A stretch of DNA of 64,000 nt from Jilunia laotingensis. GTDB lineage: Bacteria; Bacteroidota; Bacteroidia; Bacteroidales; Bacteroidaceae. Both the position numbers and the translations under genes were made by a program. The DNA is taken from positions 3,472,001 to 3,536,000 of the forward strand of contig NZ_JACRTF010000001.1 in the NCBI RefSeq assembly GCF_014385165.1. The letters run 5' to 3'. Shown here in pieces: positions 1 to 8,570 of the stretch. The notes beneath the pieces were generated by a model. The model saw only the letters and a list, made by a program, of their open reading frames with translations, had not been told where the DNA came from and ran no database searches. How positions within the stretch are numbered: position 1 is the first letter of the stretch; each line of letters opens with the position of its first letter.

Positions 1-201
1 GATTCCCATCAGCATATTCTGTTTTATTTTAGATTGGCTGCTGGCGGCATTATTGATTTCGAAGCTTACGGTATTGAGATTGACTCCACCATTGATACCT
101 ATGGCGAAATTATTGCGTTGTTCGCCAATTTGCGCTATCGATGGAAGTGAAATACCCATTAATAATAATGTGGCAAGTATAATTGACTTTTTCTTTATCA
201 T
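1..201 (-). CDS. Outer-membrane beta-barrel (porin/PorT-like) protein, N-terminal part only
   Basis: Only the first 67 codons are inside the window; the gene runs off the left edge. Reading leftward from the ATG at 201, the product starts with a lysine-rich signal peptide (MIKKKS, hydrophobic core, cleavage near SIAQ) and then NFAIGINGGVNLNTVSF, a first beta strand as found in Bacteroidetes small outer-membrane barrels of the PorT/porin family. It begins one base after the stop of the LysM protein gene, so the two are very probably one transcript. Barrel identity is inferred from the N-terminus alone; substrate or role cannot be told. Confidence 0.7.
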   Translation of the reverse strand, partial: MIKKKSIILATLLLMGISLPSIAQIGEQRNNFAIGINGGVNLNTVSFEINNAASSQSKIKQNMLMGI

Positions 202-202
202 C

Positions 203-1978
203 TTATTCGAAATCAAGTTTTACTAATTCGTAATCTTTGGTGAAGTGGACGAAGAATACCTTTTTGTTAATGAACCCTCCCCAATTGTTTACACGTTGAA
301 ACTTAAATCCGGTTTGAATAGGAGTGAGATCCATATTGGACAAATTCTTTTCCAGTTCTGAGCCATATTTGGATAAACCTTTTAAAAAGAAGAATCCGGT
401 ATCAAATCCTAACATACCATATTGCGGATAGTTGATTACCATATCTTTGCTATACCATTTATGGTATGCTTTGATAAAGTTGATAGCTGCCGGAAGCAGA
501 TTGTTCGTATAGAATGAGGAATAAAAGTAGGTGTCCAGTTCAAAGAAACTATCCAAATGATTCTTTGTATAAGTTTGCCATTTCGGATAACCGAAGAGGT
601 GGAAGGGGATTTCCGGATTTTCCCTTTTTACTAAAGTCAACTGCGGTATGATTTTGATGAGTGTGACATCACTGTCGGATGTGGGAATGAATATATTTTC
701 CTTATCGTTACGAAGAGCATTTTTCAACATCTCGGCAGTTGCTGTCTCCTGCAATGTTTTTACCGGGATTCCCTTGTTTTTTAATTCTTGTTTCAGGCCT
801 TTGATAAATTCAATTTTGTCTTTATCCGTATTGGCCGCTTCCAGAATAATGACATTGGCATCGGGAAATTGGCGTGTAAAATGTTCGTATACTTCCGAGT
901 ATAGATAAGATTGTGGAGTGTTTATTTGGTATATGAAAGGATTGTTGAACACCTCGTCTTCCTTTGAAGAGAAGGGTATTATCATGCGTATGTCATGCTT
1001 CTTGGCAAACTCCGCCAATGTCTTGGTATGTTGTGATTGTGACGGGCCGAAAATGATATTCATCTTTTTCATTTCGTCTTTTGCCAGTATGCTATTTAGG
1101 GAAGCCTTATCTTCTCCGCAGTTGTATGCATAAAGGTCGATAGAGATGCCGGTGCGTTTTAGGCTGTCTACAGCCATTAAAAAGCCTTCGTAATATTCCA
1201 CCATACGCTTATCCTGTATGAATGGTAACAAGATTGCAGCTTTGATTGTACTGATCCGTTCCGGTTTTTCTTTATTGGCCTGAAATAGTTCTTTGTCGGT
1301 CGGAGGAATGATATTTTTATTTTCTTCCGGTACAACGGTTTTTGCAACAGGGTAGGGGATACAAAGGAATTGTCCTTTTTTCATACCTTGTTTTAATTCC
1401 GGATTTGCATCGATCAATTCTTGTTCGGTAATACCGTATTCACGACTGACACTGAAAATCGTTTCACGTCGTTTTACCTTATGCATATCTTTACATCTGG
1501 GTTTCACCGGAGCTTGAATGGCAGAAGTTGCTTTATTCTCCTCTACCTTTCCCTTTCTTCCTTCTTCTTGCTCCCCTTCGTCTTCGGATGGGATTCGTAT
1601 TACTTGTCCGATGCGGAAGTTTTCGGCACTTAAGCCTGGGTTTGCTTCGCAAATAGCCTTGGCGGATATGTGATACATCGTTGTCAACTTATACAAAGTT
1701 TCTCCGGCTTGTATGGTGTGAAATGTTTCGTCTTTCTGAGCGGTTTTCTTCTGAGGTATTTTAATAGTCTGTCCGGCATATATTTTTTCTTCGCATCCCG
1801 GGTTTAGCTGGATGATATCAGACTGGCTTACTCCGTACATGCTAGAGATGGAATATAAACTTTGTCCTTTCTCAATGGTGTGGAGAAAATAAGATTGATT
1901 CTCCTGAGCGTGGATGCTCATGACAGAGATACTTATGAAAAACAGAAGAAAAAGTATCCGGCTTATTATTGGTCTCAT
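203..1978 (-). CDS. LysM-repeat protein fused to a type 1 periplasmic-binding-like domain
   Basis: Secreted cell-wall-associated protein of 591 residues. A signal peptide (cleavage near IHAQ) is followed by three LysM modules, at about residues 31-76, 86-131 and 166-210, which bind peptidoglycan sugar chains. From about 245 to the end is a domain starting IKAAILLPF with the look of a type 1 periplasmic binding fold (FGPSQSQ, GFDTGFFFLKG). Such a fold on a wall-bound protein resembles activators of murein synthesis such as LpoA, but that is only an analogy. The open frame can be extended one codon to a TTG at 1981; the ATG at 1978 is the better start. A TAnnTTTG box lies just upstream at 2014-2021. 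The outer-membrane barrel gene follows after one base. Confidence 0.85.
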   Translation of the reverse strand: MRPIISRILFLLFFISISVMSIHAQENQSYFLHTIEKGQSLYSISSMYGVSQSDIIQLNPGCEEKIYAGQTIKIPQKKTAQKDETFHTIQAGETLYKLTTMYHISAKAICEANPGLSAENFRIGQVIRIPSEDEGEQEEGRKGKVEENKATSAIQAPVKPRCKDMHKVKRRETIFSVSREYGITEQELIDANPELKQGMKKGQFLCIPYPVAKTVVPEENKNIIPPTDKELFQANKEKPERISTIKAAILLPFIQDKRMVEYYEGFLMAVDSLKRTGISIDLYAYNCGEDKASLNSILAKDEMKKMNIIFGPSQSQHTKTLAEFAKKHDIRMIIPFSSKEDEVFNNPFIYQINTPQSYLYSEVYEHFTRQFPDANVIILEAANTDKDKIEFIKGLKQELKNKGIPVKTLQETATAEMLKNALRNDKENIFIPTSDSDVTLIKIIPQLTLVKRENPEIPFHLFGYPKWQTYTKNHLDSFFELDTYFYSSFYTNNLLPAAINFIKAYHKWYSKDMVINYPQYGMLGFDTGFFFLKGLSKYGSELEKNLSNMDLTPIQTGFKFQRVNNWGGFINKKVFFVHFTKDYELVKLDFE

Positions 1979-2013
1979 CAAATTCTAATCTAATGGTTCT
2001 TGAAATCAAGCAA

Positions 2014-2021
2014 CAAAGGTA
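2014..2021 (-). promoter_or_regulatory. Bacteroides -7 promoter box for the LysM gene
   Basis: Read on the minus strand this is TACCTTTG, an exact match to the Bacteroides sigma-ABfr -7 consensus TAnnTTTG, about 35 bases before the ATG at 1978. No clear -33 box was seen. The motif is short and common in AT-rich DNA, so position relative to the gene is the main support. Confidence 0.5.
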
Positions 2022-2105
2022 CGAATTCTGACCTATATCTGCCTAATAATTGAGTTAAGAAAATAATATTGTGTTTCTTTAATATCATAATTCAGGCGGA
2101 AACAT

Positions 2106-2113
2106 TATTTTTG
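2106..2113 (+). promoter_or_regulatory. Bacteroides -7 promoter box for the 2122 gene and uvrA
   Basis: TATTTTTG, an exact TAnnTTTG match. It lies only 9 bases before the ATG at 2122, so if used the transcript would have almost no leader; alternatively translation of this gene starts further in or another promoter serves it. Confidence 0.4.
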
Positions 2114-2121
2114 CAGATAAT

Positions 2122-2811
2122 ATGTTATCACGTAAATTATTCTATATAGTATTGTTATGCGTTGCCCTGCCACTCACAGAAGTTTGGGCACAAATCGATT
2201 TGAATCCTTACGCTGTGGTACTTCGGGAGAATGGCGTTGAACCGGAAAAACCGGATACGATACATCCTGGTGACAGTAACCCCCGTTCGGCTCCTTTGGA
2301 ACTTCGATTTTTTCCCGGGATAGAGTCACCTCCCGCGACTCTTCGTTATGAGTGGCAATTTGCAGAAGATGCAGGGTTCAATATTCCGAATCATTCTCCT
2401 CGATTTGACCAAGAGACTGTAATGACATTCGAGGAGGCAGGTCGTACTTATATCCGTCTGTTGGTGACGGATACTGGAAGTGATGAGGAAAATGAAGAGG
2501 TGTCGGGTACGATTGTCATTCAAATCACGGAGTCGGAATTGGATATTCCGAATGCTTTTTCTCCCAATGGAGATGGCATTAACGATGTTTTCAAAGTGAA
2601 ATACAAGTCTTTGGTTAGTTTTAATGCGGTAGTTTTCAATCGTTGGGGACAGAAAATGTACGAATGGGGGATGGATCAAATAGATGACGGATGGGATGGA
2701 ACTGCGCATGGACATCAGGTTCCCAACGGAGTGTATTTCATTGTGATAGAAGCGCGTGGAGCAGACGGAGTTGTGTATAAACATAAAGGAGACATAAATA
2801 TACTGAGGTAA
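2122..2811 (+). CDS. Secreted protein with gliding-motility-associated (CHU_C / T9SS type B) C-terminal domain
   Basis: A 229-residue exported protein. A signal peptide (cleavage near VWAQ) precedes a PKD/Ig-like region of about 120 residues (YEWQFAEDAG, TYIRLLVTDTGSD). The last 85 residues begin IPNAFSPNGDGINDVF and contain FNRWGQKMYEW, DDGWDGTA and VPNGVYFIVI. These are hallmarks of the gliding-motility-associated C-terminal domain, used in other Bacteroidetes as a type IX secretion signal (type B). No gliding or type IX secretion component is in this window. It is 7 bases upstream of uvrA on the same strand, an operon arrangement with no obvious functional link. Confidence 0.85.
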   Translation: MLSRKLFYIVLLCVALPLTEVWAQIDLNPYAVVLRENGVEPEKPDTIHPGDSNPRSAPLELRFFPGIESPPATLRYEWQFAEDAGFNIPNHSPRFDQETVMTFEEAGRTYIRLLVTDTGSDEENEEVSGTIVIQITESELDIPNAFSPNGDGINDVFKVKYKSLVSFNAVVFNRWGQKMYEWGMDQIDDGWDGTAHGHQVPNGVYFIVIEARGADGVVYKHKGDINILR

Positions 2812-2818
2812 AAAGATT

Positions 2819-5656
2819 ATGAAGGAAACAGAATATATAAATGTATACGGTGCGCGTGTACATAATTTGAAAGATATCGATGCAGAGATTCCCCGTAACA
2901 GTCTCACGGTTATAACCGGATTGAGCGGAAGTGGGAAATCTTCTTTGGCTTTCGATACGATTTTTGCGGAGGGACAGAGGCGATATATAGAAACTTTTTC
3001 AGCCTATGCCCGAAATTTTCTGGGTAACTTGGAACGACCGGACGTAGATAAAATCACAGGCTTGAGCCCGGTTATCTCGATTGAACAAAAGACGACTAAC
3101 AAAAATCCACGTTCCACCGTGGGTACTACAACGGAGATATATGATTATCTTCGTTTGCTTTATGCTCGTGCGGGAATTGCCTATTCTTATCTTTCCGGAG
3201 AAAAGATGGTGAAGTATACCGAAGAGCAAATACTGGATTTGATTCTGAAAGATTACAAAGGGAAAAAGATATACATGTTGGCACCTTTGGTTCGTTCACG
3301 TAAAGGACATTATAAAGAACTGTTCGAACAAGTACGGAAAAAAGGCTATCTTTATGTGCGTGTTGACGGTGAAGTGCGTGAAGTAACGCATGGCATGAAA
3401 CTGGATCGTTATAAGAACCATGATATTGAAGTGGTCATCGATAAATTGATTGTGTCCGATAAGGATGATAAGCGGCTGAAGCAGAGTGTGGCTACGGCAA
3501 TGCGTCAAGGTGACGGATTATTATTGATATTGGATGCGAACACAGAAAGCATCCGTCATTATAGCAAACGGTTGATGTGTCCGGTTACCGGATTATCTTA
3601 CCGGGAACCGGCTCCCCATAATTTTTCTTTCAATTCTCCGCAAGGGGCGTGTCCCAAATGTAAGGGATTAGGTGTGGTAAGTCAGATCGACGTTGATAAA
3701 GTTATACCAGACCGTAACTTGTCTATCCATGAGGGGGCTGTTGCTCCATTGGGTAAATTTAAGAACGCAATGATTTTCTGGCAGATTGCGGCATTGCTTG
3801 AGAAATATGAAGCTACCCTGAAAACTCCGGTGAAGGATTTACCGGATGATGCTATTGACGAGATTTTATATGGATCGGATGACCGGATCAAGATAAAAAG
3901 TTCGCTGATCGGTACTTCTTCCGACTACTTTGTAACTTATGAGGGAGTAGTGAAGTATATTCAGATGCTTCAGGAGAAGGATGCTTCCGCTACTGCTCAA
4001 AAGTGGGCGGAGCAATTTGCCCGAACTACGGTTTGCCCGGAATGTAAGGGTGCAAAATTGAATAAAGAAGCACTTCATTTTCGTATTCATGATAAGAATA
4101 TCTACGAACTCTCTAGCATGGATATCAATGAGCTTTACGATTGGTTGATGAATGTGGATGAGTTTCTATCTGATAAGCAAAAGAAAATAGCCGTAGAAAT
4201 CCTGAAAGAGATTCGTACCCGGCTGAAATTCTTGCTGGATGTAGGTTTGGACTATCTTTCCCTGAATCGCAGTTCTGCAAGTTTGTCGGGTGGTGAAAGC
4301 CAACGTATTCGTTTAGCTACACAGATCGGATCGCAGTTGGTGAATGTGCTTTATATTTTGGATGAACCGAGTATAGGTCTGCATCAGCGTGATAATTTGC
4401 GTTTGATCCGTTCATTGAAAGAGTTACGCGACATGGATAACTCCGTTATTGTTGTGGAGCATGACAAAGATATGATGTTGGCTGCGGATTATGTGATCGA
4501 TATGGGACCTAAAGCCGGACGTTTGGGAGGTGAAGTTGTATTTGCGGGTACTCCCCAAGAGATGTTGCAAACTAATACACTAACCTCACAATACCTGAAC
4601 GGGCAACAAAAAATAGAAGTTCCTGCAAAACGTCGTAAAGGGAACGGAAAATCACTGTGGCTTCGCGGAGCGAAAGGGAACAACCTGAAAAATGTAGATG
4701 TGGAATTTCCTTTAGGAAAATTGATTTGCGTGACCGGAGTTTCTGGTAGTGGTAAATCTACATTGATCAACGAAACTCTGCAACCCATTCTTTCCCAGAA
4801 GTTCTATCGCTCGCTTCAGGACCCGTTAGAATATGATTCCATTGAAGGATTAGAGAACATTGATAAGGTGGTGAATGTGGACCAATCTCCTCTGGGGCGT
4901 ACTCCTCGTTCCAATCCGGCTACGTATACGGGCGTTTTCTCGGATATCCGTAGTTTGTTTGTCGGATTGCCTGAAGCAAAGATACGGGGGTATAAACCGG
5001 GGCGTTTTTCCTTCAATGTTGCTGGAGGCCGCTGTGAAGCTTGTTCCGGAAATGGGTATAAGACGATTGAGATGAACTTCCTGCCTGATGTTTATGTGCC
5101 CTGTGAAGTATGTCATGGGAAACGATACAATCGTGAAACTCTTGAAGTGCGTTTTAAAGGGAAATCAATTGCTGATGTGTTGGATATGACTATCAACAGA
5201 GCTGTGGAGTTCTTTGAAAATGTGCCTCAAATCTTGAATAAGATAAAAGTTATTCAGGATGTCGGATTAGGTTATATCAAGCTGGGGCAATCTTCAACGA
5301 CGCTTTCCGGTGGAGAAAGCCAGCGGGTAAAGTTGGCTACCGAATTATCAAAACGGGATACCGGTAAGACTTTGTATATTTTGGATGAACCTACGACCGG
5401 TCTGCATTTTGAAGATATCCGTGTTTTGATGAATGTTCTCAATAAACTGGTAGACAAGGGTAATACGGTGATAGTGATAGAACATAATCTGGATGTTATT
5501 AAAATGGCCGATTATATTATTGATATGGGGCCTGAAGGAGGTAAAGGTGGTGGAGAACTCCTTAGTTTCGGTACGCCTGAAGAAGTTGCGAAGAGTAATA
5601 AAGGATATACACCGAAATTCCTTCGTGAAGAATTAGTCCCCCAAAAAGTGAGATAA
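2819..5656 (+). CDS. uvrA: UvrABC excinuclease subunit A
   Basis: Damage-sensing ATPase of nucleotide excision repair: a UvrA dimer scans DNA with UvrB and loads it at lesions. The 945-residue length fits the family. Two ABC ATPase halves are visible: Walker A GLSGSGKS at residues 34-41 and a second GVSGSGKST in the middle. Two signature motifs (LSGGESQRIRLA and LSGGESQRVKLA) are each followed by a Walker B ILDEP. Zinc-binding cysteine pairs appear as CPVTG...CPKCKG and CEACSG...CEVCHG. The ATG at 2819 is 7 bases after the preceding stop, and the ybaK-like gene follows after 3 bases, so all three may be co-transcribed. Confidence 0.97.
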   Translation: MKETEYINVYGARVHNLKDIDAEIPRNSLTVITGLSGSGKSSLAFDTIFAEGQRRYIETFSAYARNFLGNLERPDVDKITGLSPVISIEQKTTNKNPRSTVGTTTEIYDYLRLLYARAGIAYSYLSGEKMVKYTEEQILDLILKDYKGKKIYMLAPLVRSRKGHYKELFEQVRKKGYLYVRVDGEVREVTHGMKLDRYKNHDIEVVIDKLIVSDKDDKRLKQSVATAMRQGDGLLLILDANTESIRHYSKRLMCPVTGLSYREPAPHNFSFNSPQGACPKCKGLGVVSQIDVDKVIPDRNLSIHEGAVAPLGKFKNAMIFWQIAALLEKYEATLKTPVKDLPDDAIDEILYGSDDRIKIKSSLIGTSSDYFVTYEGVVKYIQMLQEKDASATAQKWAEQFARTTVCPECKGAKLNKEALHFRIHDKNIYELSSMDINELYDWLMNVDEFLSDKQKKIAVEILKEIRTRLKFLLDVGLDYLSLNRSSASLSGGESQRIRLATQIGSQLVNVLYILDEPSIGLHQRDNLRLIRSLKELRDMDNSVIVVEHDKDMMLAADYVIDMGPKAGRLGGEVVFAGTPQEMLQTNTLTSQYLNGQQKIEVPAKRRKGNGKSLWLRGAKGNNLKNVDVEFPLGKLICVTGVSGSGKSTLINETLQPILSQKFYRSLQDPLEYDSIEGLENIDKVVNVDQSPLGRTPRSNPATYTGVFSDIRSLFVGLPEAKIRGYKPGRFSFNVAGGRCEACSGNGYKTIEMNFLPDVYVPCEVCHGKRYNRETLEVRFKGKSIADVLDMTINRAVEFFENVPQILNKIKVIQDVGLGYIKLGQSSTTLSGGESQRVKLATELSKRDTGKTLYILDEPTTGLHFEDIRVLMNVLNKLVDKGNTVIVIEHNLDVIKMADYIIDMGPEGGKGGGELLSFGTPEEVAKSNKGYTPKFLREELVPQKVR

Positions 5657-5659
5657 GTG

Positions 5660-6139
5660 ATGAAAATAAATAAAACGAATGCGGCACGACTGCTCGATAA
5701 GGCAAAAGTAAAATATGAACTTATACCATACGAGGTTGATGAAAGCGATTTGAGTGCTGTACACGTAGCAGACAGTTTGGGTGAAAATATCGATCAGGTA
5801 TTTAAAACACTTGTTTTACACGGTGACAAAACAGGATATTTTGTTTGTGTCATTCCAGGAGAACATGAAGTAGATCTAAAGCTTGCGGCAAAAGTTTCCG
5901 GTAATAAAAAATGTGATTTGATTCCTATGAAAGAGCTTCTTCCGACCACAGGTTATATCCGGGGAGCTTGCTCTCCAATAGGCATGAAAAAACAATTCCC
6001 GACATATATTCATAAGACATGTCTTGACTTTCCAATGATTTATGTAAGTGCCGGACAGCGCGGATTACAGATAAAAATAGCCCCGAATGATTTAATTAAA
6101 GAAGTACGGGCTGAAGTTTCCGTCTTATTTGTTGAATAA
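5660..6139 (+). CDS. ybaK: Cys-tRNA(Pro) deacylase, YbaK/EbsC family
   Basis: Trans-editing enzyme expected to hydrolyse Cys-tRNA(Pro) (and related mischarged tRNAs) made by prolyl-tRNA synthetase. The 159-residue product has the single YbaK/ProRS-editing fold: YELIPYEVDESD near the start, QVFKTLVLHGD with the conserved lysine, AAKVSGNKKCDL and the GYIRGACSPIGMKK loop typical of the family. A GTG at 5657 directly precedes the ATG at 5660; the ATG is the more likely start. It follows uvrA after 3 bases and is probably read from the same transcript. The next gene has its own promoter box. Confidence 0.9.
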   Translation: MKINKTNAARLLDKAKVKYELIPYEVDESDLSAVHVADSLGENIDQVFKTLVLHGDKTGYFVCVIPGEHEVDLKLAAKVSGNKKCDLIPMKELLPTTGYIRGACSPIGMKKQFPTYIHKTCLDFPMIYVSAGQRGLQIKIAPNDLIKEVRAEVSVLFVE

Positions 6140-6161
6140 ATCAAAAAAATGTATATATTTG
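6128..6161 (+). promoter_or_regulatory. Bacteroides promoter for the POT transporter
   Basis: The -7 box TATATTTG at 6154-6161 matches TAnnTTTG exactly. A TTG at 6132-6134, part of TTTGTTG overlapping the end of the ybaK gene, lies 19 bases upstream, the right spacing for a -33 box. The ATG follows 44 bases after the box. Confidence 0.6.
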
Positions 6162-6205
6162 CGGAAATTATAATATCTCATTTATTAATCTAATATTCTA
6201 AGTTT

Positions 6206-7738
6206 ATGTTTGAAGGACAACCTAAAGGTTTGTATGCCCTGGCACTTGCCAACACAGGTGAGCGTTTCGGTTATTACACAATGTTGGCAGTGTTTGTGCT
6301 GTTTCTCAAAGCTAATTTCGGCTTGTCACCGACTGTAGCAGGAAATATTTATGGTGGCTTTCTTGCTATGGTCTATTTCTTACCGTTCATCGGTGGTATT
6401 CTTGCCGATAAATTCGGTTATGGCAAGATGGTTACTATCGGCATCGTTGCTATGTTCATGGGGTATGTGTTGCTTGCTATTCCGGCAGGTACGGATACAA
6501 TGGGTATGGTGTGTATGATAGGTGCATTGTTGATCATTAGTACCGGTACGGGACTTTTCAAAGGAAATTTGCAGGTGATGGTTGGTAATCTTTATGATTC
6601 ACCGGAATATGCTTCAAGGCGTGATTCTGCTTTTAGTATCTTTTATATGGCCATCAATATCGGTGCTTTGTTTGCACCATCATGTGCTGTAGGTATCATG
6701 GATTATGCACAGAAGAGTTTGGGAGTAAGCGTAAACGACTCTTATCATTTCGCTTTCGGTGTGGCTTGCATCTCACTGGTTGTTTCTATGATTATCTATT
6801 ATTCTTTCCGTAGCACATTCAAACATGTGGAAGGCAACACCAAACAACAGGTTAGTGCAGGTGCAGGCAAAACTACAACAGCCGATGAACTTTCTCCGGC
6901 TGAGACAAAGGAACGTATTGTAGCTCTTTGTCTGGTATTTGCCGTAGTTATTTTCTTCTGGATGGCTTTCCATCAGAATGGATTGACATTAACTTTCTTT
7001 GCTGACGAGTTCACGGCTAAGAGTTCTACGGGGCTGGAAAGCATGATGTTCACGGTATGGAATTTGGTGGCGATCATTTTTATCGTTTATGCTCTGTTTT
7101 CATTGTTCCAAAGTAAGACCGGACGTGCAAAGTTGATTTCGGGTGTGGTTATTTTGGCTGCTGTGGCATTCTTGATATATAGATATACGATACTTCCCGA
7201 GTCTACGGTGGTTGACGCTCCTATCTTCCAGCAATTCAATCCATTTTACGTAGTAGCTCTTACGCCCGTCTCTATGGGTATTTTCGGCTGGTTGGCTTCT
7301 AAAGGTAAAGAGCCAAGTGCGCCTCGTAAGATTGGTCTCGGTATGCTGGTGGCAGCTTGTGGTTATATTCTGATGATTTTTGCTTCTATAGGATTACTTT
7401 CGCCCGATCAGCAAGAAGTGGCTATGGAGGCCGGTACTGCTTCGTTTGTATCACCGAACTGGCTAGTATCTACTTATCTTGTTCTTACTTTCGGTGAGCT
7501 TCTACTGTCACCTATGGGTATTTCTTTTGTATCCAAAGTGGCACCTCCTAAGTACAAGGGTATGATGATGGGCGGTTGGTTTGTGGCAACGGCCATCGGT
7601 AATTATCTAACATCTGTGGCTTCCGCTCTGTGGGGTGATCTACCGCTTTATGTGGTATGGGGAGTGCTGGTAGGTCTCTGTTTGTTGTCTGCTCTGTTCA
7701 TTTTCTCCGTAATGAAACGTTTGGAAAAAGTGGCATAG
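6206..7738 (+). CDS. POT/PTR2-family proton-coupled oligopeptide transporter
   Basis: Inner-membrane major-facilitator carrier that imports di- and tripeptides with protons. The 510-residue protein has about 12-14 hydrophobic segments. Family signatures are visible: the N-terminal GERFGYYTMLAVFVLFL (ExxER-type helix 1 region), GGILADKFGYGK between early helices, and FSIFYMAINIGALFAPSCAVG, the PTR2 signature. A hydrophilic central loop (about residues 205-235) separates the two halves. It is a single-gene unit: its own promoter box lies upstream and a hairpin terminator directly downstream at 7764-7815. Confidence 0.92.
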   Translation: MFEGQPKGLYALALANTGERFGYYTMLAVFVLFLKANFGLSPTVAGNIYGGFLAMVYFLPFIGGILADKFGYGKMVTIGIVAMFMGYVLLAIPAGTDTMGMVCMIGALLIISTGTGLFKGNLQVMVGNLYDSPEYASRRDSAFSIFYMAINIGALFAPSCAVGIMDYAQKSLGVSVNDSYHFAFGVACISLVVSMIIYYSFRSTFKHVEGNTKQQVSAGAGKTTTADELSPAETKERIVALCLVFAVVIFFWMAFHQNGLTLTFFADEFTAKSSTGLESMMFTVWNLVAIIFIVYALFSLFQSKTGRAKLISGVVILAAVAFLIYRYTILPESTVVDAPIFQQFNPFYVVALTPVSMGIFGWLASKGKEPSAPRKIGLGMLVAACGYILMIFASIGLLSPDQQEVAMEAGTASFVSPNWLVSTYLVLTFGELLLSPMGISFVSKVAPPKYKGMMMGGWFVATAIGNYLTSVASALWGDLPLYVVWGVLVGLCLLSALFIFSVMKRLEKVA

Positions 7739-7763
7739 ACTCCTTGTCGAGAATGATATAAAG

Positions 7764-7815
7764 AAAAAGGCTGCGCGAATTATCTAAATATGAAATTCGT
7801 GCAGCTTTTAATTTT
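7764..7815 (+). terminator. Intrinsic terminator after the POT transporter
   Basis: Stem of about 16 pairs (AAAGGCTGCGCGAATT with a nearly complementary arm ending GCAGCTTTT, some G-U pairs), 12-base loop, then TTTAATTTTTA. It sits between convergent genes and may also end the GNAT gene from the other side. Confidence 0.75.
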
Positions 7816-7835
7816 TATTTTCTACTGTTTGATCG

Positions 7836-8333
7836 TTAAATCTGTTTTCCCATTATATAATCATTCATATAATACCCGTTTCCTATCGAAAAATTTCCTT
7901 CTCTAAGTATCTTCATTCCCATGTGTTTGTAGAAATGCAGTGCCTTGTTATTACGGTTCACGTTCAGTTCCAACATGCATGGACCGGGGTGGACTTCCTT
8001 TATATATTTAATGGCTTCGTCTAACAGGAGGCTACCACAATGCGCTCCTTGAAAGTGAGGGAGTACGTATATTTTCTGCAGATGGAACAAGTCTTCACCT
8101 TGCTGCTGTACGGATACATATCCTGCCGCTTCACATTCCTTGTAAGCAATTAGGTATACATGGCCTTCCTCTTCCATTTGTTTACGCAAATTTTCATGAG
8201 AATACATCCAGTCCATCATGTAGTTTAATTGATCCGGGCTAAGAATATTTTTGTAAGTGTCGGTAAAAACTACTTCGGCCATATTATGGATCAATTCACG
8301 ATCTTTAATTGTTGCTTTTCGAACGGTAAACAT
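7836..8333 (-). CDS. GNAT-family N-acetyltransferase
   Basis: Predicted cytoplasmic acetyl-CoA-dependent acetyltransferase of 165 residues. The family core is clear: a beta-bulge strand FHLQKIYVLPHFQGAHCGSLLLDEAI holds motif A (the QxxGxG/A-type acetyl-CoA loop, here QGAHCG). It is followed by LELNVNRNNKALHFYKHMGMKI, the motif B asparagine and hydrophobic helix usual in RimI-like enzymes. The substrate cannot be told. It is transcribed alone from a TAnnTTTG box at 8364-8371, divergent from the PadR gene. Confidence 0.88.
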   Translation of the reverse strand: MFTVRKATIKDRELIHNMAEVVFTDTYKNILSPDQLNYMMDWMYSHENLRKQMEEEGHVYLIAYKECEAAGYVSVQQQGEDLFHLQKIYVLPHFQGAHCGSLLLDEAIKYIKEVHPGPCMLELNVNRNNKALHFYKHMGMKILREGNFSIGNGYYMNDYIMGKQI

Positions 8334-8363
8334 TATGTATTGCTTTTGAGATTATATAGACTG

Positions 8364-8371
8364 CAAATATA
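8364..8371 (-). promoter_or_regulatory. Bacteroides -7 promoter box for the GNAT gene
   Basis: TATATTTG on the minus strand, an exact TAnnTTTG match about 31 bases before the ATG at 8333. Confidence 0.5.
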
Positions 8372-8502
8372 TAAGAATTATTATTAGAGTGGTAAAAGAA
8401 CGTATTTAAGTGATAGTTAAATAATATTTTAATCTTGTGTTAAATACCTTTCTTTGCATTTTGAAGTTTATAGCCCCTTATCCCTTAATTGTAGTTAATT
8501 TA

Positions 8503-8545
8503 TAGTACTATGTATTGCATAGTACTAAAGCAATACATATATTTG
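8503..8545 (+). promoter_or_regulatory. PadR-pspC promoter with two interlocked palindromes (probable PadR operator)
   Basis: Palindrome one has 10-bp perfect arms (TAGTACTATG, 8503-8512; complement 8518-8527) around TATTG. Palindrome two has 10-bp perfect arms (TATGTATTGC, 8509-8518; complement 8530-8539). The two share bases. The -7 box TATATTTG (8538-8545) overlaps the right arm, and a TTG at 8515-8517, 20 bases upstream, can serve as -33 box. ATGT/ACAT ends agree with known PadR-family operators. Autorepression by the following PadR gene is inferred. Confidence 0.7.
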
Positions 8546-8570
8546 TTGCATCAAACTAATAAAAGAGCCT

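Noticed and set aside
2326..2907. A 193-codon minus-strand frame over the CHU_C-tail gene and uvrA start
   Set aside because: It is the complement of two well-supported genes and has no features of its own.
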